In this document: positions 39,864-50,236 of the stretch, in pieces
Layout of the letters: each line of letters opens with the position of its first letter
Numbering within the stretch: position 1 is the first letter of the stretch
Origin: Alphaproteobacteria bacterium
GTDB lineage: Bacteria; Pseudomonadota; Alphaproteobacteria; Micropepsales; Micropepsaceae
DNA length: 64,000 nucleotides
Direction: 5' to 3'
Assembly (NCBI GenBank): GCA_021324545.1
Contig: JAJPIX010000040.1
Coordinates: 1 to 64,000 of the forward strand
Made by a program: the position numbers and the translations under genes
The notes under the pieces: model-generated
Databases searched by the model: none
Seen by the model: only the letters and a program-made list of their open reading frames with translations
What the model was told of the DNA's origin: nothing

Positions 39864-41778
39864 GGAGCGCGGCGGCCTCGCGCTCGCGGCCAAGCGCCGA
39901 CAGCGCCGTGGCAACGATGGCCTTGGCGTCAAGACCGGCCGCTTCGTACATTTTTTCCGGCGTGTCCTGATCGATGAAGCGGTCGGGCAAGGTCATCGGC
40001 CGGAATTTGAGGCCCTTGTCGAAGGCGCCTTCCAGCGCCAGGAACTGCATGACGTGCGCCGCAAAGCCTCCGATCGAGCCTTCCTCGATCGTGATGAGCA
40101 CTTCGTGTTCGCGCGCCAGGCGGCGAATGAGATCGTGATCGAGCGGCTTGGCGAAGCGGGCGTCGGCGACAGTGGCGGGCAGTCCGCAGCCCGACAGTTT
40201 CTCCGCCGCGATCAGGCATTCCGCCATCCGCGTGCCGAGATTGAGAATGGCGATGGACGTTCCTTCGCGCACGATGCGGCCTTTGCCGATCTCAAGCGGC
40301 GTGCCCTTTTTCGGACGCTCAAGCCCGATTCCTTCGCCGCGCGGATAGCGAACGGCGCTGGGCCTGTCGTCAATGGCGGCCGCCGTCGCGACCATATTGG
40401 TGAGCTCAACCTCATCGGAGGCCGCCATCACCACGAAGCCGGGGAGCGTGGCGAGATAGGTGATATCGAACGAGCCGGCATGCGTCGGCCCGTCAGCGCC
40501 GACAAGACCGGCGCGGTCCATAGCGAAGCGCACCGGCAGGCGCTGAATCGCCACATCGTGCACCACCTGATCGTAGGCGCGCTGCAGGAAGGTGGAATAG
40601 ATCGTGGCGAACGGCTTCATGCCTTCCGCCGCGAGCCCCGCCGCAAATGTCACGCCGTGCTGCTCGGCGATGCCGACATCAAAGCAGCGGTCGGGAAAGC
40701 GTTTGGCGAAAAGATCGAGGCCGGTGCCCGACGGCATGGCGGCGGTGATGGCGACAATGCGCTCATCCTTTTCCGCTTCGGCGATCAGCGCCTCCGCATA
40801 GACCTTGGTGTAGCTTGGCGCCTTGGAGACCGATTTCTTCTGCTCGCCGGTGATGACATCGAACTTCACCACGCCGTGATATTTGTCGGCGCTGGCTTCG
40901 GCCGGCGGATAGCCCTTGCCCTTCTGCGTCACTACATGAATGAGAATGGGCTTGTTCTGCCTGGCGTCGCGGGCGTTTTCGAGAATGGGAATCAGGTGAT
41001 CGAGGTTGTGGCCGTCGATCGGCCCCACGTAATAAAAGCCCAGCTCCTCGAAGAGGGTGCCGCCGGTGAAAAGACCCCGCGTGTATTCCTCCCAGCGCTT
41101 GGCGAGCTTTTCAAAACCGCGCGGAAAGCGGTGCGCGATCGTCTTGGCGAAGCGGCGAAAGCCGCGGTAGGGCCGGCTGGAAATCAGCCGCGCCAGGTAA
41201 TTGCTCATCGCGCCCACAGGCGGCGCGATGGACATGTCATTGTCGTTCAGGATCACGATCAGCCGCTCGTTGCGGCCGCCGGCGTTGTTCATCGCCTCAT
41301 AGGCCATGCCCGCGCTCATCGCGCCATCGCCGATGACGCAGATGACGTTGAAATCCTCTTTCTTCAGATCGCGCGCGACGGCAAAGCCCATGCCCGCCGA
41401 AATCGACGTCGAAGAGTGCGCCGCGCCGAAGGGATCGTATTCGCTTTCGGCCCGCTTGGTGAAGCCGGACAATCCTCCGCCCTGCCTGAGCGTGCGCATG
41501 CGGCTTCTGCGGCCGGTGAGAATCTTGTGCGGATAGGCCTGATGGCCGACATCCCAGATGAGCTTGTCGCGCGGCGTATCGAACACGTAATGCAGCGCTA
41601 CGGTGAGTTCGACCACGCCGAGGCCGGCGCCCAGATGCCCGCCGGTCACCGAAACCGCGCTGATCGTTTCCTGGCGCAGCTCGTCGGCAAGCTGGCGCAA
41701 CGCCCTGCGCGGGAGGGCGCGCAGGTCGCGCGGATAATTCACCTGGTCGAGAAGCGGTGTCGAACCGGCCGGACTCAT
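39856..41778 (-). CDS. dxs: 1-deoxy-D-xylulose-5-phosphate synthase
   Basis: Start [77 protein letters not shown]. Confidence 0.97.
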   Translation of the reverse strand: MSPAGSTPLLDQVNYPRDLRALPRRALRQLADELRQETISAVSVTGGHLGAGLGVVELTVALHYVFDTPRDKLIWDVGHQAYPHKILTGRRSRMRTLRQGGGLSGFTKRAESEYDPFGAAHSSTSISAGMGFAVARDLKKEDFNVICVIGDGAMSAGMAYEAMNNAGGRNERLIVILNDNDMSIAPPVGAMSNYLARLISSRPYRGFRRFAKTIAHRFPRGFEKLAKRWEEYTRGLFTGGTLFEELGFYYVGPIDGHNLDHLIPILENARDARQNKPILIHVVTQKGKGYPPAEASADKYHGVVKFDVITGEQKKSVSKAPSYTKVYAEALIAEAEKDERIVAITAAMPSGTGLDLFAKRFPDRCFDVGIAEQHGVTFAAGLAAEGMKPFATIYSTFLQRAYDQVVHDVAIQRLPVRFAMDRAGLVGADGPTHAGSFDITYLATLPGFVVMAASDEVELTNMVATAAAIDDRPSAVRYPRGEGIGLERPKKGTPLEIGKGRIVREGTSIAILNLGTRMAECLIAAEKLSGCGLPATVADARFAKPLDHDLIRRLAREHEVLITIEEGSIGGFAAHVMQFLALEGAFDKGLKFRPMTLPDRFIDQDTPEKMYEAAGLDAKAIVATALSALGREREAAALRA

Positions 41779-41941
41779 CGAATTCCCAAACTGCCAACCG
41801 GTGCTTCGGGTTTCACCATGAAGGGCGCGCGAAGACACCGCCCGAAGAAGGTCGGCTTTTTCGTCAAACAAATCAAGGTGACACTGCGCATGACGGAACG
41901 CGAATTGGCCCCGGCGCCGGCTGCCCCGCGGCGGACGGGCC

Positions 41942-42205
41942 TCAGCCCAGATCCACCGGTTCGCTCCCCTGCGGACCCTTGGCGCCGTGAACGATTTTTT
42001 CCAGGCGGCTCTCCGCGGCCTTCAGTTTTCTTTCGCAATGCGCCTTGAGCGCCTGGCCCCTTTCGTAGAGGGCAATCGAGTCTTCGAGATCGACCTCGCC
42101 CTGCTCCAGGCGGCCCACGATTTCCTCAAGCTCCTGCAGCGCCGCCTCGAAGCTCAGATCGGCGACGGCAGTGTCAGGTTTCGTGTCCGGGTCTGTTCCG
42201 GCCAT
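41942..42205 (-). CDS. xseB: Exodeoxyribonuclease VII small subunit
   Basis: 87 aa; [38 protein letters not shown]. Confidence 0.95.
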   Translation of the reverse strand: MAGTDPDTKPDTAVADLSFEAALQELEEIVGRLEQGEVDLEDSIALYERGQALKAHCERKLKAAESRLEKIVHGAKGPQGSEPVDLG

Positions 42206-42403
42206 GGCGTCTCCAGAAGCGCGCGCCAGCGGCCGCGCGCAAGCCTCATAACGCGGCGGCCAGCCTCAGACAACGTGGGGAAAACTGGACCCAGGCGCGA
42301 GGTCGGGACGCCTGAGATAAAAATCCTGATCGGGCCTTCGCGCCGTGAAATGCGCCCGAGATGAGGCGGCCAGTCAGCTGACCGCGGCCGGATCCGATGG
42401 AAA

Positions 42404-43351
42404 TCATCTGTCTTCCCGCATGAGCGCGCGGACATGGGCCTGGGCCGACCGGCCCAGCGCCGGCAGGTCATAGCCGCCCTCAAGAGTCGAAACCACACGG
42501 CCATCGCACAGGCGGTTGGCGACGGCGCACAGCGCGCGCGTGACCCAGAAGAAATCGCCTTCCTGCAGGTTCATCTGCGCCAGCGGATCGGCAGCATGCG
42601 CATCGAACCCCGCCGAAATGAAAATGAATTCCGGCGAAAATTTTTCGAGCGCCGGGAAAATCGCGGTTTCACAGGCTTCGCGAAACGCATCGCCGCCGGA
42701 AAACGGCTCGAGCGGCGCGTTGACGATGTTGCAGGAAATGCCCGTCTCGCTTGCGTTTCCCGTACCCGGATAAAGCGGCGCCTGATGCGTGGATGCGTAG
42801 AAAAGATTTGCGTCGTTCCAGAAGATGTCCTGCGTTCCATTGCCGTGGTGAACATCAAAATCCACGACCGCGACGCGATTTAATCCGTATGCGGATCGTA
42901 CATGCAGCGCGCCGATCGCAACATTGTTGAACAGGCAAAACCCCATCGCGCGGCCGCGCGGGGCGTGATGCCCGGGGGGCCGCACGGCGCAAAACGCAGA
43001 GCGGCATTTATTCTGCATCACGAGATCGGCCGCATCGGCGACCGCGCCCGCGGCATACAGGGCCGCCTCTGCCGAGCCGGCCGAAACAACCGTGTCGGGA
43101 TCGATCTGCACGAAGCCGCCGCCCGATGAGGCAGCCTTCGCGGCGCGAAAGATGGCCTCTACATGGGATTCGTCATGCGCCCGCAGCAGGCTTTCCCGGC
43201 TGGCCTTGTTGGCGGCAATCCAATTAAGTGACTGAAATTCCTCTGTTTTCAAGCTTGCCAGAATCGCCTCAAGCCGCGCCGGGCGCTCTGGATGGCCAGC
43301 CGGTACCACATGGCCGAGACACGCAGGGTGTGTGATCAGGGCAACAGACAT
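42404..43351 (-). CDS. Histone deacetylase-family protein
   Basis: HPERPARLEAILASL, RPPGHHAPRGRAMGFCLFNNVAI, VVDFDVHHGNGTQDIF, SAGFDAHAADPLA. Confidence 0.93.
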   Translation of the reverse strand: MSVALITHPACLGHVVPAGHPERPARLEAILASLKTEEFQSLNWIAANKASRESLLRAHDESHVEAIFRAAKAASSGGGFVQIDPDTVVSAGSAEAALYAAGAVADAADLVMQNKCRSAFCAVRPPGHHAPRGRAMGFCLFNNVAIGALHVRSAYGLNRVAVVDFDVHHGNGTQDIFWNDANLFYASTHQAPLYPGTGNASETGISCNIVNAPLEPFSGGDAFREACETAIFPALEKFSPEFIFISAGFDAHAADPLAQMNLQEGDFFWVTRALCAVANRLCDGRVVSTLEGGYDLPALGRSAQAHVRALMREDR

Positions 43352-43621
43352 CGGGATCGCACATCACGAAATGCCCCAAGTTATTGCGCCGCGGCGCGAC
43401 AAATGGCCAGCCGATACGGGATCTCAAAATCTTGCTTGAAGACTCAATGGCTTATTGGAGAGACGGCCAGCGATTCCCATGCGTCACAGCGTTGATGCAC
43501 AAATGCCACAACGCCTTCGGGAATCTGCATAAACGGCCAAATCCATTTTGACCCGTCAAAGGGACTCTCTTAGCCTGCGGCCAAACGGGCAAATCCGTGC
43601 GACCGTTACCGGGGGCGCGGG

Positions 43622-43666
43622 GACAGCTGCCATATGAGGGCAAGCGTGTCCGTTGTGGCAGTTGTC
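43622..43666 (+). promoter_or_regulatory. Leader hairpin upstream of TonB-dependent receptor
   Basis: GACAGCTGCCA / TGGCAGTTGTC arms (11 bp as RNA with one G-U), 23-nt loop, ending 28 nt before the GTG start. Confidence 0.5.
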
Positions 43667-43693
43667 GTTACGACCGAACCAAGGGGGTTCCAA

Positions 43694-46600
43694 GTGTATA
43701 AGACCAATCTTAATCAGCGCAGCCTGCGCTCCGCTCTGTTGCTTGGCGCGTCGGCCGCCGCCGCCGTCAGCCTTGCAGCGCCCGCAATGGCGCAAGAGCA
43801 AGTCGAAACCGTGGTGGTCACGGGTTCGCGCATTCCGCAAACCGGCCTCTACAGCACCAGCCCGGTGACGGCGGTTGGCCAGCAGGAAATGAAACTTGAG
43901 GGCACGACCAACGTCGAAACCCTCATCAACAACCTGCCGGAGGCCTTCGCAGACTTCAACGACACGTCGTCGAACGGCGCAACCGGCACGGCTTCGGTCA
44001 ATCTCCGCGGCCTCGGCGCGGCACGCACCCTCGTGCTGATCGACAACAAGCGCATGGCGCCTGGCGATCCGGGCTTCCCTGTGGCCGACTTGAACCAGAT
44101 CCCGGCAGCCCTCGTGGACCACGTTGAAGTCCTGACCGGCGGCGCCTCGGCCGTGTATGGTTCGGACGCTATCGCCGGCGTCGTGAACTTCATCATGCGT
44201 CACGACTTCGAGGGCGTGGAAATCGACGGCCAGTACAGCGTTGACCAGGCCGGAAACGACAGCGAGCCGTTCTCGAAATGGAATGCGGCAACCGGCTTCA
44301 AGGCTGCGCCCAAGAACTGGTGGGGCGGCGCGACAGCTGACGCAACCATCATGCTGGGCGTGAACACGGACAACGGCAAGGGCAACATCACGGCCTATCT
44401 CGGCTACCGCGACACGCAGGCGGTGCTGGAAAAGAACCGCGATTTCTCGGCCTGTTCGTTGACGGCGAAGGGCATCCTGTCGTTCGGCGAACCCGCCGAT
44501 GGCGGCCTTGCCTGCGCCGGCTCGTCGAACTTCAACCGGTGGATTTCGCTGGACGACTATTATGCCAGCCAGAACTACGATTTCTTTGAGCGTGGCACCG
44601 GCGCCCCCGGCAGTGGCTTCTTTGAGACCTATGCCGGAACGCCGGACGAGAAGTTCAACTATGGACCGCTGAACTATCTGCAGCGTCCTGACGTTCGCTA
44701 CACCGGCGGTTACTTCGCGCACTATCAGATCAACCCCGCCGTGGACGTCTATTCGAGCTTCATGTTCACGGACAACCACACGGTTGCGCAGATCGCGCCG
44801 GGCGGCTTCTTCCTGGGCACGTATTTCAACGTGAACTGCGACAACCCGCTGATGACGGCGCAGGAAAACGCCGCCCTCTGCGGTGAAGCAGGCGCGGGCA
44901 AGTACACGACCGGGCCGATGGCCGGGCGCTTCAACGGCAGCGGCAACATCACGCCGGGTCAGGCGCTGATTGCCGTCGGCCGTCGCGACATCGAAGGCGG
45001 CAACCGCATCGACGACCTGCGCCACACGTCCTACCGCATCGACCTCGGTGCAAAGGGCGATCTGGGCAACGGCTGGAGCTACGACGTTTACGGCCAGTAC
45101 GGCATCGCCCTGTTCGACACGCGCAGCTTCAACGACTTCTCGAAGACGCGCGCGGCCAATGCGATGCAGGTCGATCCGGTGACCGGCCAATGCTTCAATG
45201 ACGTGGCGAACGGCTGCTCGCCGATCGACATCTTCAACGGCATTGGTTCGATCAACAACACGCCGCAGGGCCTCAACTATGTTCAGATCACGAACATGGA
45301 AACGGGCTACACCGAGGAACAGATCCTCAGCGGTTCGTTGACGGGCGATCTGGGCCAATACGGCATCCAGTCGCCGTGGGCGAAGAACGGCGTCGGTATC
45401 GCGCTTGGTTCGGAGTGGCGCGCCGAGTATCTGCAGCTGAATCCCGACTACGAGTCGCAGATCGGCGACTCCTACGGCGGCGGCGGCAAGATCCTCCCCG
45501 TGCCAAAGTCCGGCTTCAACGTGACGGAACTCTTCGGCGAAGTGCGGGTGCCTGTGGTTCAGGGCCAGCCCTTCTTCGAAGACCTGACGCTGAACGGCGG
45601 CTACCGCTATTCGTCGTACAACACGGCCGGCCACGTCGCGTCGTACAAGTATGGCGCGGAATGGCAGCCGATCGACGACTTCCGTCTGCGCGCCAGCTTC
45701 CAGCGTGCGGTGCGCGCACCGAACGTCCTGGAACTGTTCTTCCCGAACAACGTCGTTCTGTTCGGCGGACAGGACCCGTGCGCAGCCGGCGCTGATCCGG
45801 CTCAGATCGCGCGGTGCCAAGGGGCTCCGGGTGCGGCAGCCGTGCCAAATGCAGGCTCCGGCATCCTTACCTGCCCGGCCTCGCAGTGTAACCAGCAGAC
45901 CGGCGGTAACGTGAACCTCCGGCCGGAAACCTCGGACACGCGGTCCTTCGGCATCGTGTTGACGCCCACCTTCTTCCAGGGCTTCACCGCGACGATCGAC
46001 TACTTCGACATCAAGGTGGACGGGTTCATCTCCGGCATTTCGCCGACACTGACACTGGCAGAATGCTATGGCGCATCGGCGACAGCCGCGAGCCAGGCCT
46101 TCTTCTGCCCGTTCGTGCACCGCGATCCGGGAACGCACTCGATCCACACGCCCAACGGCTTCGTGGCGGCGACCAACGCCAACACGGGCTTCCTGAGCAC
46201 CAAGGGCGTCGATTTCGAGGTGAACTACCAGGCGGATCTGGACGATTGGGGCATGACCGGCGACGGTTCGTTGTCGTTCAGCTTGCTGGGCACGTTGCTC
46301 AACTCCCTGGTCACCGAGCCGCTTCCGGGCCTCGGCACCTACGACTGCGTCACCCTCTACGGCACGGTCTGCGGCACGCCGAATCCCAGGTGGCGTCACA
46401 AGTTCCGCGTCACATGGTCTTCGCCGTGGGACATCGACTTCTCGGTTGCCTGGCGCCACATGTCGAGCGTGGACTTCGACCAGAACCAGACCAACCCGCT
46501 GCTTGGCGGTGGTCCGGCTGTCTGGCCGGGCTGCCCCGCCGGCACGTTGCATGGCGTTGGCGATTGCACGGACGCCCACATCCCGTCGTACGACTGGTTC

Positions 46601-46801
46601 GACATTTCGGCGAACTGGACGGTGCGCGACGGCGTGGAAATCCGGGCCGGCGTCAACAACGTCTTCGACAAGGAGCCGCCGGTCATGGACAGCAATACGC
46701 TGGCCGTCTCGTCGCCTCCGTTCGGCAACGGCAACACCTATCCGAACGTCTACGACGCTCTGGGCCGCACGATCTTCGTCGGCGCGACCCTCAAGTACTA
46801 A
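43694..46801 (+). CDS. TonB-dependent outer-membrane receptor, Cys-pair rich
   Basis: GTG start with AGGGGG RBS; signal peptide ending PAMAQ; plug motif VETVVVTGSRIPQ, LIDNKRMAPG, GGASAVYGSDAIAGVVNFI; C-terminal GATLKY. Confidence 0.95.
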   Translation: MYKTNLNQRSLRSALLLGASAAAAVSLAAPAMAQEQVETVVVTGSRIPQTGLYSTSPVTAVGQQEMKLEGTTNVETLINNLPEAFADFNDTSSNGATGTASVNLRGLGAARTLVLIDNKRMAPGDPGFPVADLNQIPAALVDHVEVLTGGASAVYGSDAIAGVVNFIMRHDFEGVEIDGQYSVDQAGNDSEPFSKWNAATGFKAAPKNWWGGATADATIMLGVNTDNGKGNITAYLGYRDTQAVLEKNRDFSACSLTAKGILSFGEPADGGLACAGSSNFNRWISLDDYYASQNYDFFERGTGAPGSGFFETYAGTPDEKFNYGPLNYLQRPDVRYTGGYFAHYQINPAVDVYSSFMFTDNHTVAQIAPGGFFLGTYFNVNCDNPLMTAQENAALCGEAGAGKYTTGPMAGRFNGSGNITPGQALIAVGRRDIEGGNRIDDLRHTSYRIDLGAKGDLGNGWSYDVYGQYGIALFDTRSFNDFSKTRAANAMQVDPVTGQCFNDVANGCSPIDIFNGIGSINNTPQGLNYVQITNMETGYTEEQILSGSLTGDLGQYGIQSPWAKNGVGIALGSEWRAEYLQLNPDYESQIGDSYGGGGKILPVPKSGFNVTELFGEVRVPVVQGQPFFEDLTLNGGYRYSSYNTAGHVASYKYGAEWQPIDDFRLRASFQRAVRAPNVLELFFPNNVVLFGGQDPCAAGADPAQIARCQGAPGAAAVPNAGSGILTCPASQCNQQTGGNVNLRPETSDTRSFGIVLTPTFFQGFTATIDYFDIKVDGFISGISPTLTLAECYGASATAASQAFFCPFVHRDPGTHSIHTPNGFVAATNANTGFLSTKGVDFEVNYQADLDDWGMTGDGSLSFSLLGTLLNSLVTEPLPGLGTYDCVTLYGTVCGTPNPRWRHKFRVTWSSPWDIDFSVAWRHMSSVDFDQNQTNPLLGGGPAVWPGCPAGTLHGVGDCTDAHIPSYDWFDISANWTVRDGVEIRAGVNNVFDKEPPVMDSNTLAVSSPPFGNGNTYPNVYDALGRTIFVGATLKY

Positions 46802-46824
46802 GACGGACGGTATCGACTTTCAGC

Positions 46825-46857
46825 AGCGGCGGCCCAAAAGGCCGCCGCTCTTTTTTT
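46825..46857 (+). terminator. Strong Rho-independent terminator after TonB-dependent receptor
   Basis: AGCGGCGGCC-caaaa-GGCCGCCGCT-CTTTTTTTG. Confidence 0.88.
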
Positions 46858-46885
46858 GCGCCGCCGGGCCGCATAGGTTGGCCCG

Positions 46886-48508
46886 ATGAATGGGCCTCAA
46901 CTGCCTGCGGTGCCTGACGCCATAACCACGGCGCTTGACGCCCGCGACATTCCCCGCGCGACCGCGCTGGCGTGCGAGGCGCTGGAGAAGGGCGTGGAGC
47001 ACCCTCTCCTTCTGAACCTGCGTGCCTATTGGCACGAGGCGAACGGCCGCGAGGCCGAGGCCTTCGCCGACCTCAGGCGCGCCAGCGAGCTTGCGCCCGA
47101 TGATGTCTCCATCCTCAACGCGCTGGGGCTTTCGCATGCGCGCGCCGGGCGGCTTGCCGAGGCGCTTGGCGCCTTTGACGCGGCCCTTCGGCTTCAGCCC
47201 GATTTCGGCCCGGCGCACTTCAACAGGGGCTGGGTTAGCGAGGATCTGGGCGAGCTTGATGCCGCCCGGAATGCCTTCGCGCGGGCAGCAGCCCTGAAGC
47301 CCGAGGCGGCAGAACCGTGGGCGCGGATTGCGGCGCTCGCCGCGCGGGCGGGCGAATGGGCCGCGGCGAAGGAAAACGCCGAGCGGGCCCTGCGCCTTGA
47401 TTCGGGCAACGCCACCGCCGCTCAGGCAATGGCGAGCCTTGAGATTGCCGCCGGCGAGGCAGCCGCAGCCGAGGCGCGGCTTCGGGCGCTTCTTGCGCGC
47501 GACGATCTTGGCCCGCTCGATCGGGCGGCCGCAGAAGGGCTGCTGGGCGATGCCCTGGACGGGCAGGATCGCATCGAAGACGCCTTTGCCGCCTATGGGC
47601 GGCGCAACGCGATCGTGCGCGAGCAGTATGCCGGGCGGTTTTCCGGCCCCGGTGTTCAAACCGTTCCCCAATATCTTGCCTGGCTGACGGAATGGTTTTC
47701 CCGACTTGCCGACGGCCAGTGGCTGGCGGCGGATGCCGAGCCGGACAGCACGGCACATGTCTTCCTGATCGGCTTTCCCCGATCGGGCACGACCCTTCTC
47801 GAAGAGATTCTGTGCGTCAATCCCGGCGTCGCGGCGACCCAGGAACGGGACGGGCTTACGGATGCGGTGCGCGACCTGATGGCCAAGCCGGCCGACCTGG
47901 AACGGCTGGCAGCGCTGCGCGGCGGCGCGCTCGCGCGCTACCGGCGGAGCTACCGCGCAAACCTCGCCGCGGCCGGCGTCAACGTCAACGCGCCTGTTTT
48001 GCTGGACAAGCAGCCCTACAACACGATCAAGCTGCCCGTCATCGTCAAGCTGTTTCCACGCGCGCGCATTGTTTTCTCCATCCGCGATCCGCGCGATGTG
48101 GTGCTTTCCTGTTACCGCCGCAGGTTCCGCATGAACCCGTCGAACTATGAGCTCCTGACGCTGGACGGCGCCGCGCGATTCTATGACGCGGTGATGCGGC
48201 TGGCCGGGCTTTACCGCAGCAAGCTGGCGCCCGGCATATTCGACTTCCGCCACGAGGCGCTGATCGCAGATTTCGAGGGCCGGATGAACGACGTTTGCGC
48301 CTTCACCGGGATCGGCTGGACCCCGTCCATGCGCGCGTTCGCCCAAAGGCCCAGGGCGCGCGCCATCGCCACGCCAAGCGCCCAGCAGGTGGCCGCGGGG
48401 TTGAGCGGACAGGGTATCGGTCAGTGGCGCCGCTACCGGCGGCAACTGGCGCCCATCCTGCCGATCCTGGCGCCCTGGGTGGAGGCGTTCGGATATCCGG
48501 CCGATTAA
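46886..48508 (+). CDS. TPR-containing sulfotransferase family protein 1
   Basis: N-terminal TPRs; PAPS-binding GFPRSGTTLLEEIL and FPRARIVFSIRDPRDVVLSCYRR. Confidence 0.9.
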   Translation: MNGPQLPAVPDAITTALDARDIPRATALACEALEKGVEHPLLLNLRAYWHEANGREAEAFADLRRASELAPDDVSILNALGLSHARAGRLAEALGAFDAALRLQPDFGPAHFNRGWVSEDLGELDAARNAFARAAALKPEAAEPWARIAALAARAGEWAAAKENAERALRLDSGNATAAQAMASLEIAAGEAAAAEARLRALLARDDLGPLDRAAAEGLLGDALDGQDRIEDAFAAYGRRNAIVREQYAGRFSGPGVQTVPQYLAWLTEWFSRLADGQWLAADAEPDSTAHVFLIGFPRSGTTLLEEILCVNPGVAATQERDGLTDAVRDLMAKPADLERLAALRGGALARYRRSYRANLAAAGVNVNAPVLLDKQPYNTIKLPVIVKLFPRARIVFSIRDPRDVVLSCYRRRFRMNPSNYELLTLDGAARFYDAVMRLAGLYRSKLAPGIFDFRHEALIADFEGRMNDVCAFTGIGWTPSMRAFAQRPRARAIATPSAQQVAAGLSGQGIGQWRRYRRQLAPILPILAPWVEAFGYPAD

Positions 48509-48586
48509 GCACGACGTTTGACGCAAGGAGTGCTAAACGGCCCCGAGGTGCTAGCATTGTGGAACGGGGTTCCGGAAACAGGACAA

Positions 48587-50236
48587 ATGGCGACCATCGA
48601 AACACGGCCCAGCGCGGAACAATGGGCTGCGGCCATCATCGGCGACATTTCCCAGGCCGTCGCGGCGGGCGACCTTGCCCGGGCGCAGCAGCTTGCGGGC
48701 GCCGCCATCATGCACGGCGTGCGGCATCCGACCTGCTTCAATGCCCGCGGGCTATGGATGCAGCAGACCGGGCGGCATGATCTGGCGCTGGAGGATTTTC
48801 AGCGGGCGCTGGCGCTGAAACCGAACGACCCCATCATTCTCAACGCCATCGCCATGTCGCTGCTGAAGCTGAACCGCGTTCCCGAAGCGGCCAAGGCGAT
48901 CGATGCGGCGATTGCGGCCGATCCGAACAACGCCCAGAGCCATTACCGCAAGGGGATCGTGGCGGCGACAGCCGGCAATCATGACGTGGCGCAGGCGGCT
49001 TACGAACGCGCCGTTGAAATCGACCCCAATCATGCCGAGGCCACAGCAAGCCTTGCCTCCATCGCGGCGCGCAAGGGCGAAGGCGACAAATCCCGCGCGC
49101 TCGCAAAGCGCGCCCTCGAACTGAAGCCACACCAGCCGACGGCGCTTCTGGCCGAAGCGATCGTGGACCTCGGCGAGAAGAAGTATGCCGACGCCGAGGC
49201 CCGCCTGAACCGGATTCTGAACGAGGGCTATCTCTACAACGAGGCGCGCTCGGCCGTGCTGGGCCTTCTGGGCGATGCCTATGACGGGCAAAAGCGTTAT
49301 GCGGAAGCCTTTGCCACTTATTGCAAGGAAAACGAAGAGCTGCGGCGCGAACACGGCCACCGCTTCGCCAACAGCCGCGGGGCCGACGCCGCCAGGAATC
49401 TGATCGCCTATTTCGAATCGACGCCGAAGGACATCTGGGGACCGCCCGATGACGGCGGTTCGCTTCCCGGCGCGCCGACCGAACATGTGTTCCTGCTGGG
49501 ATTCATGCGGTCGGGCACCACGCTGCTCGAACAGGTGCTGGCCAGTAATCCGCGGATCGTGGCGCTGGAGGAAAAGGGCCTGCTTCACGGCCTGGGCGAC
49601 GTGTTCATGACCAGCAATCTGGGGCTGGACGCCCTGGCCGCCATTCATGGCGAAGAACTGCGCCGCAATCGCGAGACCTATTGGCAGCGCGTGCGCAATC
49701 ACGGCGTGGACGTTGCGGGAAAAATCTTCGTCGACAAGCAGCCGCTCAACACCATCAAGCTGCCGCTCATCGCCAAATTCTTTCCGAAGGCCAAGATTCT
49801 TTTCGCGCTGCGCGATCCGCGCGACGTGGTCTTCAGCTGTTTCAGGCGGCATTTCCGCATCAATGTCACAATGTTCGAATTTCTGGATCTCGCCGATTCC
49901 GCACGCTTCTACGCTTCAACCATGCGGCTGGCCGAGCTTTATCGCGAAAAACTGCAGCTGGATCTGTTCGAGACGCGCTACGAGGAGATCGTGTCGAATT
50001 TCGAGGAACATGTGCGCGCGCTTTGCCGGTTCATCGGCGTGGAGTGGTCCGACAAGATGCGCGAGTTCAACAAGATCGCGCCCAATGTGGACATCCGCTC
50101 GCCCAGCGCCACACAGGTGCGCCGGCCGCTCTACAACGAGGGCATGGCGCAATGGCGGAAATACGAGAAGGAGCTCGCGCCCATTCTGCCCATCCTGCAG
50201 CCCTGGGTGGAGAAGTTCGGCTATCCGCCGGCCTGA
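48587..50236 (+). CDS. TPR-containing sulfotransferase family protein 2
   Basis: ATG start MATIETRPSAEQW; TPRs; GFMRSGTTLLEQVLASNPRI and FPKAKILFALRDPRDVVFSCFRR. Confidence 0.9.
   Translation: MATIETRPSAEQWAAAIIGDISQAVAAGDLARAQQLAGAAIMHGVRHPTCFNARGLWMQQTGRHDLALEDFQRALALKPNDPIILNAIAMSLLKLNRVPEAAKAIDAAIAADPNNAQSHYRKGIVAATAGNHDVAQAAYERAVEIDPNHAEATASLASIAARKGEGDKSRALAKRALELKPHQPTALLAEAIVDLGEKKYADAEARLNRILNEGYLYNEARSAVLGLLGDAYDGQKRYAEAFATYCKENEELRREHGHRFANSRGADAARNLIAYFESTPKDIWGPPDDGGSLPGAPTEHVFLLGFMRSGTTLLEQVLASNPRIVALEEKGLLHGLGDVFMTSNLGLDALAAIHGEELRRNRETYWQRVRNHGVDVAGKIFVDKQPLNTIKLPLIAKFFPKAKILFALRDPRDVVFSCFRRHFRINVTMFEFLDLADSARFYASTMRLAELYREKLQLDLFETRYEEIVSNFEEHVRALCRFIGVEWSDKMREFNKIAPNVDIRSPSATQVRRPLYNEGMAQWRKYEKELAPILPILQPWVEKFGYPPA

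Noticed and set aside
39829-42048. 739-aa plus-strand ORF
   Set aside because: Antisense to dxs and neighbours; no recognisable domain; GC-rich shadow ORF.
41000-43351. dxs-xseB-histone deacetylase neighbourhood as a novel module
   Set aside because: This linkage is familiar from alphaproteobacterial chromosomes, so I treat it as ordinary.
43556-46579. 1007-aa minus-strand ORF
   Set aside because: Antisense mirror of a well-supported TonB receptor gene; Arg/Ala/Val/His-rich low-information translation typical of high-GC antisense frames.
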